Below, one piece after another: positions 16,377 to 25,962 of a stretch of DNA of 42,920 nt (position 1 is the first letter of the stretch; the number at the start of each line of letters is the position of its first letter). Below the pieces are notes generated by a model. It had not been told where the DNA came from, did no database searches, and saw nothing but the letters and a program-made list of their open reading frames with translations. A program made the translations under genes and the position numbers. The stretch is from Bacteroidales bacterium (GTDB taxonomy: Bacteria > Bacteroidota > Bacteroidia > Bacteroidales > UBA932), in the NCBI GenBank assembly GCA_017461285.1, contig JAFTYS010000038.1:1-42920 (forward strand). The letters are read 5' to 3'.

Positions 16377-17924
16377 TCAGATGCGGGCCGCGCAGTTGAT
16401 TCCGTCAAGGGCGGAAGAAACTATGCCGCCGGCGTAACCGGCGCCTTCGCCGCATGGATACAGGCCTGACACCTGGATGTGTTCCAGAGTTTCGGGATCA
16501 CGAGGGATGCGCACCGGTGAAGACGTGCGGGACTCCACTCCAAGAAGAAGGGCATCATTGGTATAATATCCGTGCATCTTCTTGTTTCCGATTTCCGGGA
16601 ATGCGTATTTCAGCCTCAACGATACATGCTCAGGAAGCAGCTCGTGAAGCGGTGCGTTGGCCGCACCCGGATGGTACGAGGTCTGAGGAAGTCCCGTCGA
16701 CGGTATCCTGCGGCAGAAATCCATCATCCTCTGTGCCGGTGCCTTGAGCGAACCGGTATATTCGAACATCTTTCTCTCGACATCCTTCTGGAACTGAAGA
16801 AGTGCCAGAGGACCATGCTGGGCATATTCAGGAAAATCTTCAGGTTCGATCTGCACCACGACGCCCGAATTCGCCCACTTCGAGTTGCGTGCGGAATTCG
16901 ACATTCCGTTCAGCACCAGCTCGCCTTCGGCAGTCGCTGCCGGCACCAGAATGCCTCCCGGACACATACAGAACGAGAATACTCCCCTGCCTTCAATCTG
17001 GGTCACGAACGAGTATTCTGCCGTAGGCATATACGGCTGGTACTTGCCGTGGTACTGGATCTTGTTGATAAGCGACTGAGGATGCTCCACTCGGACTCCG
17101 AGGGCAAATCCCTTCGCCTGTATCTCCCAGCCCTTGCGGTCGAACATCTCGTAGATGTCGCGGGCTGAGTGGCCTGTTGCAAGAATCACCTTGCGGGATG
17201 TGTATGTCTCCGACGCTCCTTCACCCCCGGATACGGAAACATCGAAAGCTCCGTCCGGACGCTTGACGATATCTGTGACACGGGAATCGAAATGGTATTC
17301 TCCTCCATGTTCGATGATGCATTTGCGGATATTCTCCACAACCACAGGAAGCTTGTCGCTTCCGATATGAGGATGGGCATCTATCAGGATCGACGGGTCA
17401 GCACCGAAAAGCACCAGCTGATGGAGGACTTCACGGATGTCTCCCCTCTTTGAGGAACGGGTATATAGCTTTCCGTCAGAGAATGTGCCGGCACCTCCTT
17501 CTCCGAAGCAGTAGTTGGAATCAGGGTTCACAACGCCTTCCCTCGAAAGCTTCGCCATGTCGTACTTGCGTGCATGGACATCCTTTCCCCTTTCGAGAAT
17601 CACTGGCCTGAAACCGCGCATAAGGAGCTTGAGGGCTGCGAACATTCCTGCAGGACCGGCTCCGATGATGACAACCGGCTCCGCAGCAGACACGTCCTGA
17701 TACTCGTCAAGGACGTATTCCGGCATGACTTCGTCTGGCTTGTAGACTTCAAGCCTGTAACGGTACAATATGTCGTTGCGGGCATCGATGGAACGGCGCA
17801 TGATCCGGTATCTGACCTGGTTCTTTGCCTTCGGGGACATTCCCAGGGCCTTGACGGCAGCATTACGGATCTCGTCTTCCGAGAGTTCCTTACCCAGCTT
17901 GCATGTTACTTCGATCTCTTTCAT
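16377..17924 (-). CDS. FAD-dependent oxidoreductase (COG2509-like)
   Basis: A 515-residue flavoprotein. An N-terminal domain of about 80 residues precedes the FAD Rossmann motif VVIIGAGPAGMFAALKL (84-100; glycines 88, 90, 93). Further family marks are CFGEGGAGTFSDGKLYTR (about 139-156), an ATGHSARD segment and a C-terminal GLYPCGEGAGYAGGI flavin contact. Such proteins are annotated as uncharacterised FAD-dependent dehydrogenases; the substrate is unknown. It follows tsaD by 12 bases and is probably co-transcribed with it. Confidence 0.87.
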   Translation of the reverse strand: MKEIEVTCKLGKELSEDEIRNAAVKALGMSPKAKNQVRYRIMRRSIDARNDILYRYRLEVYKPDEVMPEYVLDEYQDVSAAEPVVIIGAGPAGMFAALKLLMRGFRPVILERGKDVHARKYDMAKLSREGVVNPDSNYCFGEGGAGTFSDGKLYTRSSKRGDIREVLHQLVLFGADPSILIDAHPHIGSDKLPVVVENIRKCIIEHGGEYHFDSRVTDIVKRPDGAFDVSVSGGEGASETYTSRKVILATGHSARDIYEMFDRKGWEIQAKGFALGVRVEHPQSLINKIQYHGKYQPYMPTAEYSFVTQIEGRGVFSFCMCPGGILVPAATAEGELVLNGMSNSARNSKWANSGVVVQIEPEDFPEYAQHGPLALLQFQKDVERKMFEYTGSLKAPAQRMMDFCRRIPSTGLPQTSYHPGAANAPLHELLPEHVSLRLKYAFPEIGNKKMHGYYTNDALLLGVESRTSSPVRIPRDPETLEHIQVSGLYPCGEGAGYAGGIVSSALDGINCAARI

Positions 17925-17936
17925 AAGGTCTTTGAT

Positions 17937-18959
17937 TTAGAATTCGGCGAGTCTGCTCACAGGAGCTACATCAAGCGACGAGCGCTCTCCGTTCTGATAG
18001 TGGAACCATCCGGCGATAGCGATCATTGCCGCGTTGTCGGTGGTGAACTTGAATTCAGGAAGGAAGGTGGTCCAGCCTCTCTTGCGGCCTTCTTCCTCTA
18101 TGCGGGCACGAAGGCCGCTGTTTGCCGACACGCCTCCGCCTATGGTGATCTGCTTTATTCCGGTCTGTTTGGCCGCCTTTATCAGCTTGTCCATCAATAT
18201 GTCGATCAAGGCTTTCTGGAAGCTTGCACATATGTCGGCCTTGTTCTTTTCCATGAATTCGGGATCTAGAGCCATCTGGTCGCGCACAAAGTAAAGAAGC
18301 GAAGTCTTTATTCCGCTGAAGCTGTAGTCCAGGCCTGGGATGTGCGGTTTGGAGAACTTGTATTTCAGCGGATCTCCTTCCTTCGCCAGTCTGTCCACAA
18401 TAGGACCACCCGGATAGCCCAGGCCCATCATCTTGGAGCATTTGTCAAACGCCTCTCCGACAGCATCGTCGATGGTCTGCCCCAAAATCTCATATTCGAG
18501 AGGGCTGTTTACGCGGACGATCTGCGAATTTCCTCCGGATACAAGAAGACACAGATAAGGGAACTCGGGCTGGCGGTTTTCCTGGCCATGCTGCCTGATG
18601 AAATTCGCGAGTATATGTCCCTGAAGATGATTCACCTCCACAAGAGGCTTGTCCAGGGACATCGCCAGACCCTTCGCAAACGAGGTTCCTACAAGAAGGG
18701 AGCCCAGCAGGCCGGGACCTCGCGTAAATGCTATGGCAGTGATGTCTTCCGCCTTGATTCCCGCACGGGTTATCGCCTCGCTCACGACCGGCACTATATT
18801 GACCTGATGTGCTCTGGAAGCCAGTTCCGGTATCACGCCGCCGTAGGCCTTATGCACATCCTGGCTTGCCAGGACATTGGACAGAAGGTAGCCGTCCTGT
18901 ATGACAGCAGCTGACGTATCGTCGCATGAAGACTCTATTCCAAGTATGATTTCCGACAT
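17937..18959 (-). CDS. tsaD: tRNA N6-threonylcarbamoyltransferase TsaD
   Basis: Transfers the threonylcarbamoyl group to A37 of ANN-decoding tRNAs (t6A), working with TsaB, TsaC and TsaE. The 340 residues have normal length. ASKHA-type ATPase motifs are visible: GIESSCDDTSAAV (7-19), metal-binding His111 and His115 in NHLQGHILA, VSGGNSQ, and GGGVSANSGLR. t6A made by this enzyme is the substrate of MtaB, encoded at 24707. A TATTTTTG element lies on the minus strand at 19009-19016. Confidence 0.97.
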   Translation of the reverse strand: MSEIILGIESSCDDTSAAVIQDGYLLSNVLASQDVHKAYGGVIPELASRAHQVNIVPVVSEAITRAGIKAEDITAIAFTRGPGLLGSLLVGTSFAKGLAMSLDKPLVEVNHLQGHILANFIRQHGQENRQPEFPYLCLLVSGGNSQIVRVNSPLEYEILGQTIDDAVGEAFDKCSKMMGLGYPGGPIVDRLAKEGDPLKYKFSKPHIPGLDYSFSGIKTSLLYFVRDQMALDPEFMEKNKADICASFQKALIDILMDKLIKAAKQTGIKQITIGGGVSANSGLRARIEEEGRKRGWTTFLPEFKFTTDNAAMIAIAGWFHYQNGERSSLDVAPVSRLAEF

Positions 18960-19008
18960 ATTAAATTTCCAAGATTAAATGAGGTACGCTTTATGTAAAT
19001 ACCATCGG

Positions 19009-19016
19009 CAAAAATA
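19009..19016 (-). promoter_or_regulatory. Probable -7 element of the tsaD promoter
   Basis: TATTTTTG on the minus strand, 49 bases upstream of the tsaD ATG. The same octamer occurs on the plus strand at 19040, giving closely spaced divergent promoters. Confidence 0.45.
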
Positions 19017-19039
19017 CGGATTTTCTCCGATATTTTTAC

Positions 19040-19047
19040 TATTTTTG
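19040..19047 (+). promoter_or_regulatory. Probable -7 element of the tamB operon promoter
   Basis: TATTTTTG matches TAnnTTTG. The transcript would start near 19054, just ahead of an AAGGGAAAAGG stretch (19064-19074) that could serve as ribosome binding site for a start upstream of the first ATG. Confidence 0.45.
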
Positions 19048-19118
19048 CGAGTTGTAGATTAAAAAGGGAAAAGGTCATCAAAAGGGCTATCAAAATACTC
19101 TGGCGCATCATCGTCGCG

Positions 19119-22100
19119 ATGTCATGCCTGCTCTTTGCGGCTGCACTGGTAATACAGATGCCGCAGGTGCAGACTTTTGTTACAGGACAGGTCGTAGACA
19201 GGCTTTCGGAGAAGCTGGACGGAGACATCTCCTTCGAAAAGATCCATCTGAAGCCGTTCACCACGCTAGTCCTTAAGAATGTCAGCATCATAGACAGACA
19301 TCCTGCCTGTGACCTGACAGATCCGGCATCCGTAAAGATCGACACGTTCTTCCGTGCAGAATACATCATCGCAAAGTTCTCATACAACGGATTGTTCAAG
19401 CATGAAGGCATCCATCTGAAAAAGGCATTCATCGACAATGCACAGATGAACCTGGTGATCGAGAACAAACAGGACGAAGGAGACGGAGACACAAGCACAG
19501 ACAACCTCTCCCGCATATTCCGCATCAAGAAGCCCGAGCAGCCTAAAAGAAGCGAAAAGGAGATCTTCCATATCCGCAAGGTCGAGATCAGGGACATGGG
19601 ATTCCTGATGAAGAACTATCTAGCCGACAGGAACCTTTATGAAGAAGGAGGGATAGACTGGAACGACCTCGACATAAGCGGGATCAATCTCAATGCGAAA
19701 GGACTCCAGTTCAAGGGAGGAATCATGTCCGGAGAACTTACTGAACTGTCCTTCAGCGAAAAAAGCGGTTACGAGATCATCAGCATGACCGGCAAGGCCG
19801 ATGTCGGACGAGGACGCACAATCATAGAAGACTTCCATATCATCGACCCATGGTCCGACCTCAACCTTCCTGTCTACATAATGAGCTATGAGAACATCAA
19901 GGCATTCCAGGACTTCATCGGCAAGGTAAGGATCGACGCCGAGGTCGCGCAGAGCCTTCTGGATTTCAAGACGATCTCATATTTTGCTCCGCAGCTCATG
20001 GGCAACGGACTGGTGGCGGACATATCGGGAAACATTTCCGGATATGTAGATGATTTCACATTCTCCGGCCTCAGGTTCAACTCGAAGGCTGGAGGATTCA
20101 GAGGAATGGCATCCGGAAGAATCTCAGGACTCCCGGAATTAGAAAGCACATATCTGAACGCCAGACTTCAAGGTTTCAGGTTCACCACAGGAGGATTGGA
20201 CGACTTTCTCGCACAATGGATGAGAGAGAAGGACGGACTGGACATAGACCGTTTTGCCAAAGGAACCGAGTTCTCGATGGACGCAACTGCAGTCGGAAAG
20301 ATCGACGCGCTTGACATAGACGCATCTATAAGATCTTCTATCGGTCAGGCAATTGCAGACGTTAGAATAGACAATGTCATAGCATCAGACAAGAAGACAG
20401 GAATATCAGGAAGCGTCAACACCGAAGACCTTGACATAGGAAAGATCCTCAATATCGGCCTCCTTGGACCTGTTACCCTGAAGACTGCGCTGAAGGCCGA
20501 TCTGGGCAAAGAAGACAGCTCTGCCGAACTCAGGATCGACACCCTCAAGGTCAACAGGCTCCATGCAAACGGATACGACTACAGCAACATCAATGCTGTA
20601 GGAAACATTTCCTCAAACGGATTCAACGGAACGATCGTCTGCCAGGACCCAAACCTGAACTTCATGCTTCACGGAGCGTTCGCACTCTCCTCCAAGACCC
20701 AGAATGCAAGATACAAGTTCGTCACTCATGTGGGCCATGCTGACCTGAATGCCATAAACATCGACAAGAGAGGCATGTCGCGCGTAAATCTCAGTGCCAG
20801 CGCGGACTTTACCAAGATCAATACCGGAGACGTCCGCGGAAAGATCGACATCGGTGACATTGTGCTTCAGAACAGTACTGGAAGATATGACATCGGTGAC
20901 ATAAAGCTCAATTCATACAGCAGCGACAACACATATACCATCCGTCTGGACTCACGGTTCGCAAACGGAAGGTATTCAGGAAGCGCTCCTGTCCTGACAT
21001 TCGTAAAGGATCTCAGAGACATAACATTGAAAAAGGAACTGCCGGCACTATTTACCGACTCGACATATGTATGGAACGGCAATTCATACGGGATTGACTT
21101 CAAGTTCAACAATTCGATGGACCTGCTGAGTTTCGTCATGCCGGGACTTTACATCGACGAAGGGACACAGCTGACTGCCAATCTTGATAGGCAGGGAGGT
21201 TTCTCGGCACATCTTAATTCGAACAGGCTAGCCTTCAAAAAGGAATACCTCAAAGGTCTGAACGCTGACTTCGGAAACGCAGACGATGCTCTGGACGGCC
21301 GTCTGAACTGTTCAGAGCTTAAGATTGCGTCACTTTCGCTCAAGGACAGCCACCTGAATCTTCACGGCAACGACAACCATCTCGGCATCAGAATGGACTA
21401 TGACAATCAGACAGAACTGGAGAATTCCGGAGAGATAATCCTGCACGGAAGCTTTGAGAGGGATGAAGACGGTCTCGGGATAGGGCTTGACTTCCTGCCG
21501 TCTTCAATACGTTTCAACTCGAAGGAATGGAGCTTCGAACCATCGGAACTTTTCTACAAGAACAATGACCTGGACGTAAAGACCTTTGCCTTGGTATCAG
21601 GAAACGAGCGCATCAGCATAGAAGGAAAGGCTTCGCAGGAAAAGGCAGACACCCTTAACCTGAATCTGGAGCATTTCGACATATCCATCGTGGACCATAT
21701 CCTGAAGCAGGATTTCGGAACAAAAGGCCTCGCGACAGGAACAGTGCAGCTGACCTCGCCTCTTAAGGACAAGGGAATACTCATAGACATGATCTGCGAC
21801 TCGACCTCGTTTGCTTCAACTCCGCTGGGAATCCTCAACATCGGCAGCAGATGGAATGATGCGGACAAGGACTTCGAAATATTTGTAAGGAACGACCTTG
21901 AAGGAAAGAACAATATAAATGCATATGGAACTTTAAAGCCCGACGGTGGCCTGCTGGACATAACAGCAGACCTGGACAGACTTGACGTAAGCTATGCCCA
22001 TCCTTTCCTTGACGAGATATTCAGCGAGATGGATGGAAAGATTTCCGGTCGCATAGATGTCAATGGTCCCGTATCGAATCTGACCATATCGAGCAGCGGC

Positions 22101-23642
22101 ACACGTCTGGAGGACGGAAAGCTGAAGGTGGCATATACAAATGTGCCATATTATGCCGAAGGACCTTTCCATATCGACGAGACTGGAGCATATTTCGACG
22201 GAATCTCCATCCGCGACGACTATACCGGTACAGGAAACATCACCGGAAGCATAAACTGGGACCACCTTCGCGACATGAGATTCAACACATCCATCAGCGT
22301 AAATGAGATCGAAGCGATCAACATCACCGAGGATCAGGCAGAAAGCTTCTACGGAAGGGTGTTCGGAACAGGAAATGTAAGCTTAACCGGACCTGTGGAG
22401 TCAATTACGATGACAATCGATGCCGTTACGGCAAAGCCGGGAGAACTCCACATACCGGTAAATACCGCAGCCATCGGCAAGGTCACCAACCTTCTGAAAT
22501 TCAAGGAAATAGAAATTCCTGAAAAGATAGACCCATACGAAGCTATGATGGTAAGGATGGATGCCAGAGAGAATGCTGCAAGCGATTTCACAGTCAAGCT
22601 TCGTGTCAATGCCCAACCTGAAGTAGTTGCATTCGTAGAGATCGACAAGGCCAGCGGACATATGCTGTCCGGCTACGGAAGCGGACTCATCGACCTGGAA
22701 GTCGGAGAAGACCTGTTCAACATCAACGGCGACTACATCCTTAGCGGTGGAAACTACAGATTCGTGGCAATGGGACTCGTTACCCGAGACTTCGAGATCG
22801 AGGACGGCAGTTCCATCAGATTCAACGGAGACATTATGAACAGTACGCTGGACATCAATGCCTTATACAGGACCAAGGCGTCGCTGTCAACCCTGCTTGC
22901 TGACGAATCCTCCGTATCGAACAAGCGAAACGTTGACTGCGGAATCAGCATAACCGGAAAGCTGAGCAACCCTGAACTGGGATTCAGCATCGACGTGCCT
23001 GACCTCAACCCTATGATCAAGTCAAGGGTAGAAAGCGCAATCAGCACGGAAGACAAGCTTCAGAAGCAGTTCCTATGGCTTCTCGTTTCCGGAAACTTCC
23101 TGCCTGACGAGCAGTCCGGTATCGTGAACAACACGACCTCGCTTTATTCGAACGCCGCAACCGAACTTATCGCCAACCAGCTGAACAACATATTCGAAAA
23201 GCTTGACATTCCTCTTGACCTCGGACTCAACTACCAGACAAATGAAAGCGGAACAGACCTGTTTGACGTTGCCGTATCGACGCAGCTGTTCAACAACAGG
23301 GTTGTAGTCAACGGAAACATCGGAAACAAGGAATACAAGACGACAGGATCGCAAAACGACGTTGTGGGCGACCTTGACATCGAAATCAAGCTCAACCGTT
23401 CCGGAGCATTCAGACTAAATCTGTTCTCGCACTCCGCAGACCAGTTCTCGAACTATCTGGACAACTCTCAACGAAACGGAGTGGGTCTGATGTACCAGAC
23501 CGAGTTCAACTCGTTCGGCAGATTCGTCAGAAACATATTCTCAAGCAAGGCAAAGAGGCAGGCAGCGAAGATGGAGGAAGATCAGGCCATGCTTCAGGGA
23601 AAGAAGACCACAATAACGATAGAAGGAAATGGAGAACAATAA
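19119..23642 (+). CDS. tamB: TamB/AsmA-like envelope protein (DUF490), start uncertain
   Basis: A very long (1507 residues or more) inner-membrane-anchored protein that should span the periplasm as a beta-groove. It is implicated in outer-membrane biogenesis by phospholipid transport or barrel assembly. The N-terminus has a hydrophobic segment then MPQVQTFVTGQVVDRLSEKL, a typical AsmA-like start. The bulk is repetitive beta structure with many DISGNISG-type strands, and the C-terminal DUF490 domain is about 1080-1480, with VVNGNIG and an amphipathic barrel-like end. The first ATG (19119) leaves out an in-frame upstream stretch that reads like the basic start of the anchor (KVIKRAIKILWRIIV) but has no ATG, GTG or TTG. 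Its end overlaps the next gene by 14 bases. Confidence 0.88.
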   Translation: MSCLLFAAALVIQMPQVQTFVTGQVVDRLSEKLDGDISFEKIHLKPFTTLVLKNVSIIDRHPACDLTDPASVKIDTFFRAEYIIAKFSYNGLFKHEGIHLKKAFIDNAQMNLVIENKQDEGDGDTSTDNLSRIFRIKKPEQPKRSEKEIFHIRKVEIRDMGFLMKNYLADRNLYEEGGIDWNDLDISGINLNAKGLQFKGGIMSGELTELSFSEKSGYEIISMTGKADVGRGRTIIEDFHIIDPWSDLNLPVYIMSYENIKAFQDFIGKVRIDAEVAQSLLDFKTISYFAPQLMGNGLVADISGNISGYVDDFTFSGLRFNSKAGGFRGMASGRISGLPELESTYLNARLQGFRFTTGGLDDFLAQWMREKDGLDIDRFAKGTEFSMDATAVGKIDALDIDASIRSSIGQAIADVRIDNVIASDKKTGISGSVNTEDLDIGKILNIGLLGPVTLKTALKADLGKEDSSAELRIDTLKVNRLHANGYDYSNINAVGNISSNGFNGTIVCQDPNLNFMLHGAFALSSKTQNARYKFVTHVGHADLNAINIDKRGMSRVNLSASADFTKINTGDVRGKIDIGDIVLQNSTGRYDIGDIKLNSYSSDNTYTIRLDSRFANGRYSGSAPVLTFVKDLRDITLKKELPALFTDSTYVWNGNSYGIDFKFNNSMDLLSFVMPGLYIDEGTQLTANLDRQGGFSAHLNSNRLAFKKEYLKGLNADFGNADDALDGRLNCSELKIASLSLKDSHLNLHGNDNHLGIRMDYDNQTELENSGEIILHGSFERDEDGLGIGLDFLPSSIRFNSKEWSFEPSELFYKNNDLDVKTFALVSGNERISIEGKASQEKADTLNLNLEHFDISIVDHILKQDFGTKGLATGTVQLTSPLKDKGILIDMICDSTSFASTPLGILNIGSRWNDADKDFEIFVRNDLEGKNNINAYGTLKPDGGLLDITADLDRLDVSYAHPFLDEIFSEMDGKISGRIDVNGPVSNLTISSSGTRLEDGKLKVAYTNVPYYAEGPFHIDETGAYFDGISIRDDYTGTGNITGSINWDHLRDMRFNTSISVNEIEAINITEDQAESFYGRVFGTGNVSLTGPVESITMTIDAVTAKPGELHIPVNTAAIGKVTNLLKFKEIEIPEKIDPYEAMMVRMDARENAASDFTVKLRVNAQPEVVAFVEIDKASGHMLSGYGSGLIDLEVGEDLFNINGDYILSGGNYRFVAMGLVTRDFEIEDGSSIRFNGDIMNSTLDINALYRTKASLSTLLADESSVSNKRNVDCGISITGKLSNPELGFSIDVPDLNPMIKSRVESAISTEDKLQKQFLWLLVSGNFLPDEQSGIVNNTTSLYSNAATELIANQLNNIFEKLDIPLDLGLNYQTNESGTDLFDVAVSTQLFNNRVVVNGNIGNKEYKTTGSQNDVVGDLDIEIKLNRSGAFRLNLFSHSADQFSNYLDNSQRNGVGLMYQTEFNSFGRFVRNIFSSKAKRQAAKMEEDQAMLQGKKTTITIEGNGEQ

Positions 23643-24342
23643 AGGCAGACTATATCTGATTCCCTCCCCTCTCGGAGACAATGACCCTTCGGAGGTCATT
23701 CCGCAGCCCGTTCTCGAGTCGCTGAAAAGATTCAGGACATTCGTTGTGGAGGAAGTGAGGACTGCAAGAAGATACCTGTCAAAGGCAGGACTTAAAGGTC
23801 ATATCGGGGAACTTCAGTTTCATGAACTGAACGAACACACGGACGCCGCTACAGTCGAAGGCTACCTTCGCCTGTTCGACGGCGGAAACGATGTCGCGCT
23901 CATTTCGGAGGCCGGCCTTCCGGCCGTGGCCGATCCTGGAGCGCAGCTGGTCGCCCTTGCCCACAGGCACGGCATCGAGGTCGTTCCGGCAGTCGGTCCT
24001 TCTTCGCTCATGCTGGCCCTCATGGCATCAGGCCTTAACGGCCAGTCATTCGCATTCTGCGGATACATACCGGCAAAGACCGACGAAAGAAGGAGCAGGC
24101 TGAAGACTCTGGAAAAGGTTTCGGCCCAGCTGAGGCAGACCCAGATACTGATCGAGACTCCATACAGGAACGATTCGCTTTTCGCTGACATACTGTCCGT
24201 ATGCAGCCCGTCAGTAAAGGTCTGCGTCGCAGCAAACATAACCATGCCTGACGCCTGCATCAGGACAAGGAAGGTGTCGGAATGGAAGAAGGAAGGCCTC
24301 GTGATCGGAAAGAGGCCATGTGTATTCTTGATATTGGCATGA
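23629..24342 (+). CDS. RsmI-like tetrapyrrole-methylase-fold SAM methyltransferase
   Basis: A 237-residue methyltransferase of the TP-methylase fold. RsmI itself 2'-O-methylates C1402 of 16S rRNA. Visible marks are LYLIPSPLGDNDP at the N-terminus (RsmI has LYIVATPIGNL), the SAM loop ISEAGLPAVADPGAQLV (about 88-104), and GPSSLMLALMASGL followed by FAFCGYIPAK. The N-terminal LYLIPSPLG rather than the canonical ATPIGN suggests the Bacteroidota paralogue group, whose target is not proven. It overlaps tamB by 14 bases and folB by 1-4 bases, so it is in the same operon. Confidence 0.85.
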   Translation: MENNKGRLYLIPSPLGDNDPSEVIPQPVLESLKRFRTFVVEEVRTARRYLSKAGLKGHIGELQFHELNEHTDAATVEGYLRLFDGGNDVALISEAGLPAVADPGAQLVALAHRHGIEVVPAVGPSSLMLALMASGLNGQSFAFCGYIPAKTDERRSRLKTLEKVSAQLRQTQILIETPYRNDSLFADILSVCSPSVKVCVAANITMPDACIRTRKVSEWKKEGLVIGKRPCVFLILA

Positions 24343-24710
24343 TGGAAAAGATCGGAATAATAGAACTTGAAGGAATGGAGTTCAAGGCATATCACGGATG
24401 CCTTGACCAGGAAAAGGTGCGCGGCAATCTGTTCACAGTCGATTTCCGCGGAGAGCTGGACCTTACGGCTGCGGCAGACAGCGACAATCTGAACGACACG
24501 CTGAACTATGGAGAAATCTACGAAATCGTAGCAGAAGAGATGTCGATTCCGTCAGAGCTTCTGGAAAATGTGGCCGGACGCATCGTCAAGGCGATAGAGA
24601 AACGTTTCCCACAGCTGATCGCGTTTTCTATAAGGGTCTCTAAAAGGAAGCCGCCTGTAGACGGCACCGCCCAGTGGTCACGTGTCACTTTGTTTCATAG
24701 GGCAAGATGA
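24339..24710 (+). CDS. folB: Dihydroneopterin aldolase
   Basis: Cleaves 7,8-dihydroneopterin to 6-hydroxymethyl-dihydropterin and glycolaldehyde in folate synthesis. It has 123 residues from ATG 24339, or 122 from ATG 24342; both overlap the upstream stop (ATGATG). A longer frame from 24282 is less likely because it runs into the upstream gene. Family marks are FKAYHGCLDQEKVRGNLF (about 14-31), NDTLNYGEIYEIV and VAGRIVKAI with the conserved active-site Lys region at the C-terminus. It overlaps mtaB by 4 bases (ATGA), which suggests translational coupling. Confidence 0.92.
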   Translation: MMEKIGIIELEGMEFKAYHGCLDQEKVRGNLFTVDFRGELDLTAAADSDNLNDTLNYGEIYEIVAEEMSIPSELLENVAGRIVKAIEKRFPQLIAFSIRVSKRKPPVDGTAQWSRVTLFHRAR

Positions 24711-25954
24711 GGATCAGTTTTATCACGCTGGGCTGCAAGCTGAATTATGCCGAGACATCGACATATGAAAGAGAACTTCTGAAAGAAGGTCTCGAGGCTG
24801 TGCCATGGACCAAGGGTGCGGACATCTTCCTTGTGAACACATGTACCGTAACCGAACATTCGGACAAGAAGAGCCGCAACATCATCAGGAAGCTCCACAG
24901 GCAGAACCCTGAAGCACTCATCTATGTCACCGGCTGCTATGCCCAGCTGAAAAAGGCTGAGATAGAGGCGATAGAGGGCGTGACGGCTGTATTCGGGGCG
25001 ACAGAAAAGAGCCAGATAGTACCGTCCATATTGGCGACGATCCATGGGCAGGAGTTCTGTGCCCGCGACATGGGCACATTCTTCCCGGCATTCTCGAGCG
25101 GAGAAAGAACCCGCTCGTTCCTGAAGGTGCAGGACGGATGCGACTACAAATGCCATTACTGCACAGTCCCGTACGCGCGAGGAGAAAGCAGGAACATTCC
25201 TATCGCAGAGATCATCCCGCAGGCAGAGGCGATAGCCGCCGAAGGGATAAAGGAGATAGTGCTCACCGGAGTGAATACCGGAGACTTCGGAAGATCGACC
25301 GGGGAGACATTCTTCGAGCTGATCAGACAGCTGAATGAAGTGGAAGGAATCGAAAGGTACAGGATTTCGTCCATCGAGCCTAACCTGCTGACAGAAGAGA
25401 TGATCGACTGGATAACGTCAGGCACGAAGTTCCTCCCCCACTATCATATCCCGCTCCAGTCAGGATGCGACACTATACTGAAGGAGATGGGGCGCCGTTA
25501 TGACACAGCTGCATTCGCACATAAGATCGATTACATCCGTTCACGGACGGAAGTGGCTGGAGGACCGAAGGTCTTCTTCGGAATCGACGTGATCGTCGGA
25601 TTCCCTGGAGAGACCGATGAACTCTTCATGGAGACCTATACCTTCCTTCGTGACGTCGTCCGCCCTGCATTCATACATATATTCCCGTACTCGCGTCGTG
25701 CCGGTACCCCTGCCGCATCACGCAAGGACCAGGTGCAGGACTGCGTGAAGACAAAGAGAGTGCAGATGCTGGAGGCGCTCTGCGATGAACTGCACAGGGA
25801 ATTCATCGACAGCAACAAGGGTGTGGCGGAAAAGGTCCTCTTCGAGAGTACAGACAGGAACGGAATGATGGAAGGATATACCGGAAACTACATCAGAGTG
25901 TCCAGAGAGTATGACCCTGAACTGATAGGAAAGATTGTAGATGTAACATTATAA
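24707..25954 (+). CDS. mtaB: tRNA t6A37 methylthiotransferase MtaB
   Basis: Radical-SAM enzyme that converts t6A37 to ms2t6A37 in tRNA. The 415 residues comprise an N-terminal MTTase domain with cluster ligands Cys10 (TLGCKLNYAE), Cys46 (NTCTVTE) and Cys77 (TGCYAQ), and a radical SAM domain with CxxxCxxC (Cys145, 149, 152). A C-terminal TRAM-like domain is near 350-412. TLGCKLN and NTCTVTE favour MtaB over MiaB or RimO. It acts downstream of TsaD, whose gene lies about 6 kb away on the other strand. Confidence 0.95.
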   Translation: MRISFITLGCKLNYAETSTYERELLKEGLEAVPWTKGADIFLVNTCTVTEHSDKKSRNIIRKLHRQNPEALIYVTGCYAQLKKAEIEAIEGVTAVFGATEKSQIVPSILATIHGQEFCARDMGTFFPAFSSGERTRSFLKVQDGCDYKCHYCTVPYARGESRNIPIAEIIPQAEAIAAEGIKEIVLTGVNTGDFGRSTGETFFELIRQLNEVEGIERYRISSIEPNLLTEEMIDWITSGTKFLPHYHIPLQSGCDTILKEMGRRYDTAAFAHKIDYIRSRTEVAGGPKVFFGIDVIVGFPGETDELFMETYTFLRDVVRPAFIHIFPYSRRAGTPAASRKDQVQDCVKTKRVQMLEALCDELHREFIDSNKGVAEKVLFESTDRNGMMEGYTGNYIRVSREYDPELIGKIVDVTL

Positions 25955-25962
25955 TACTGAAG

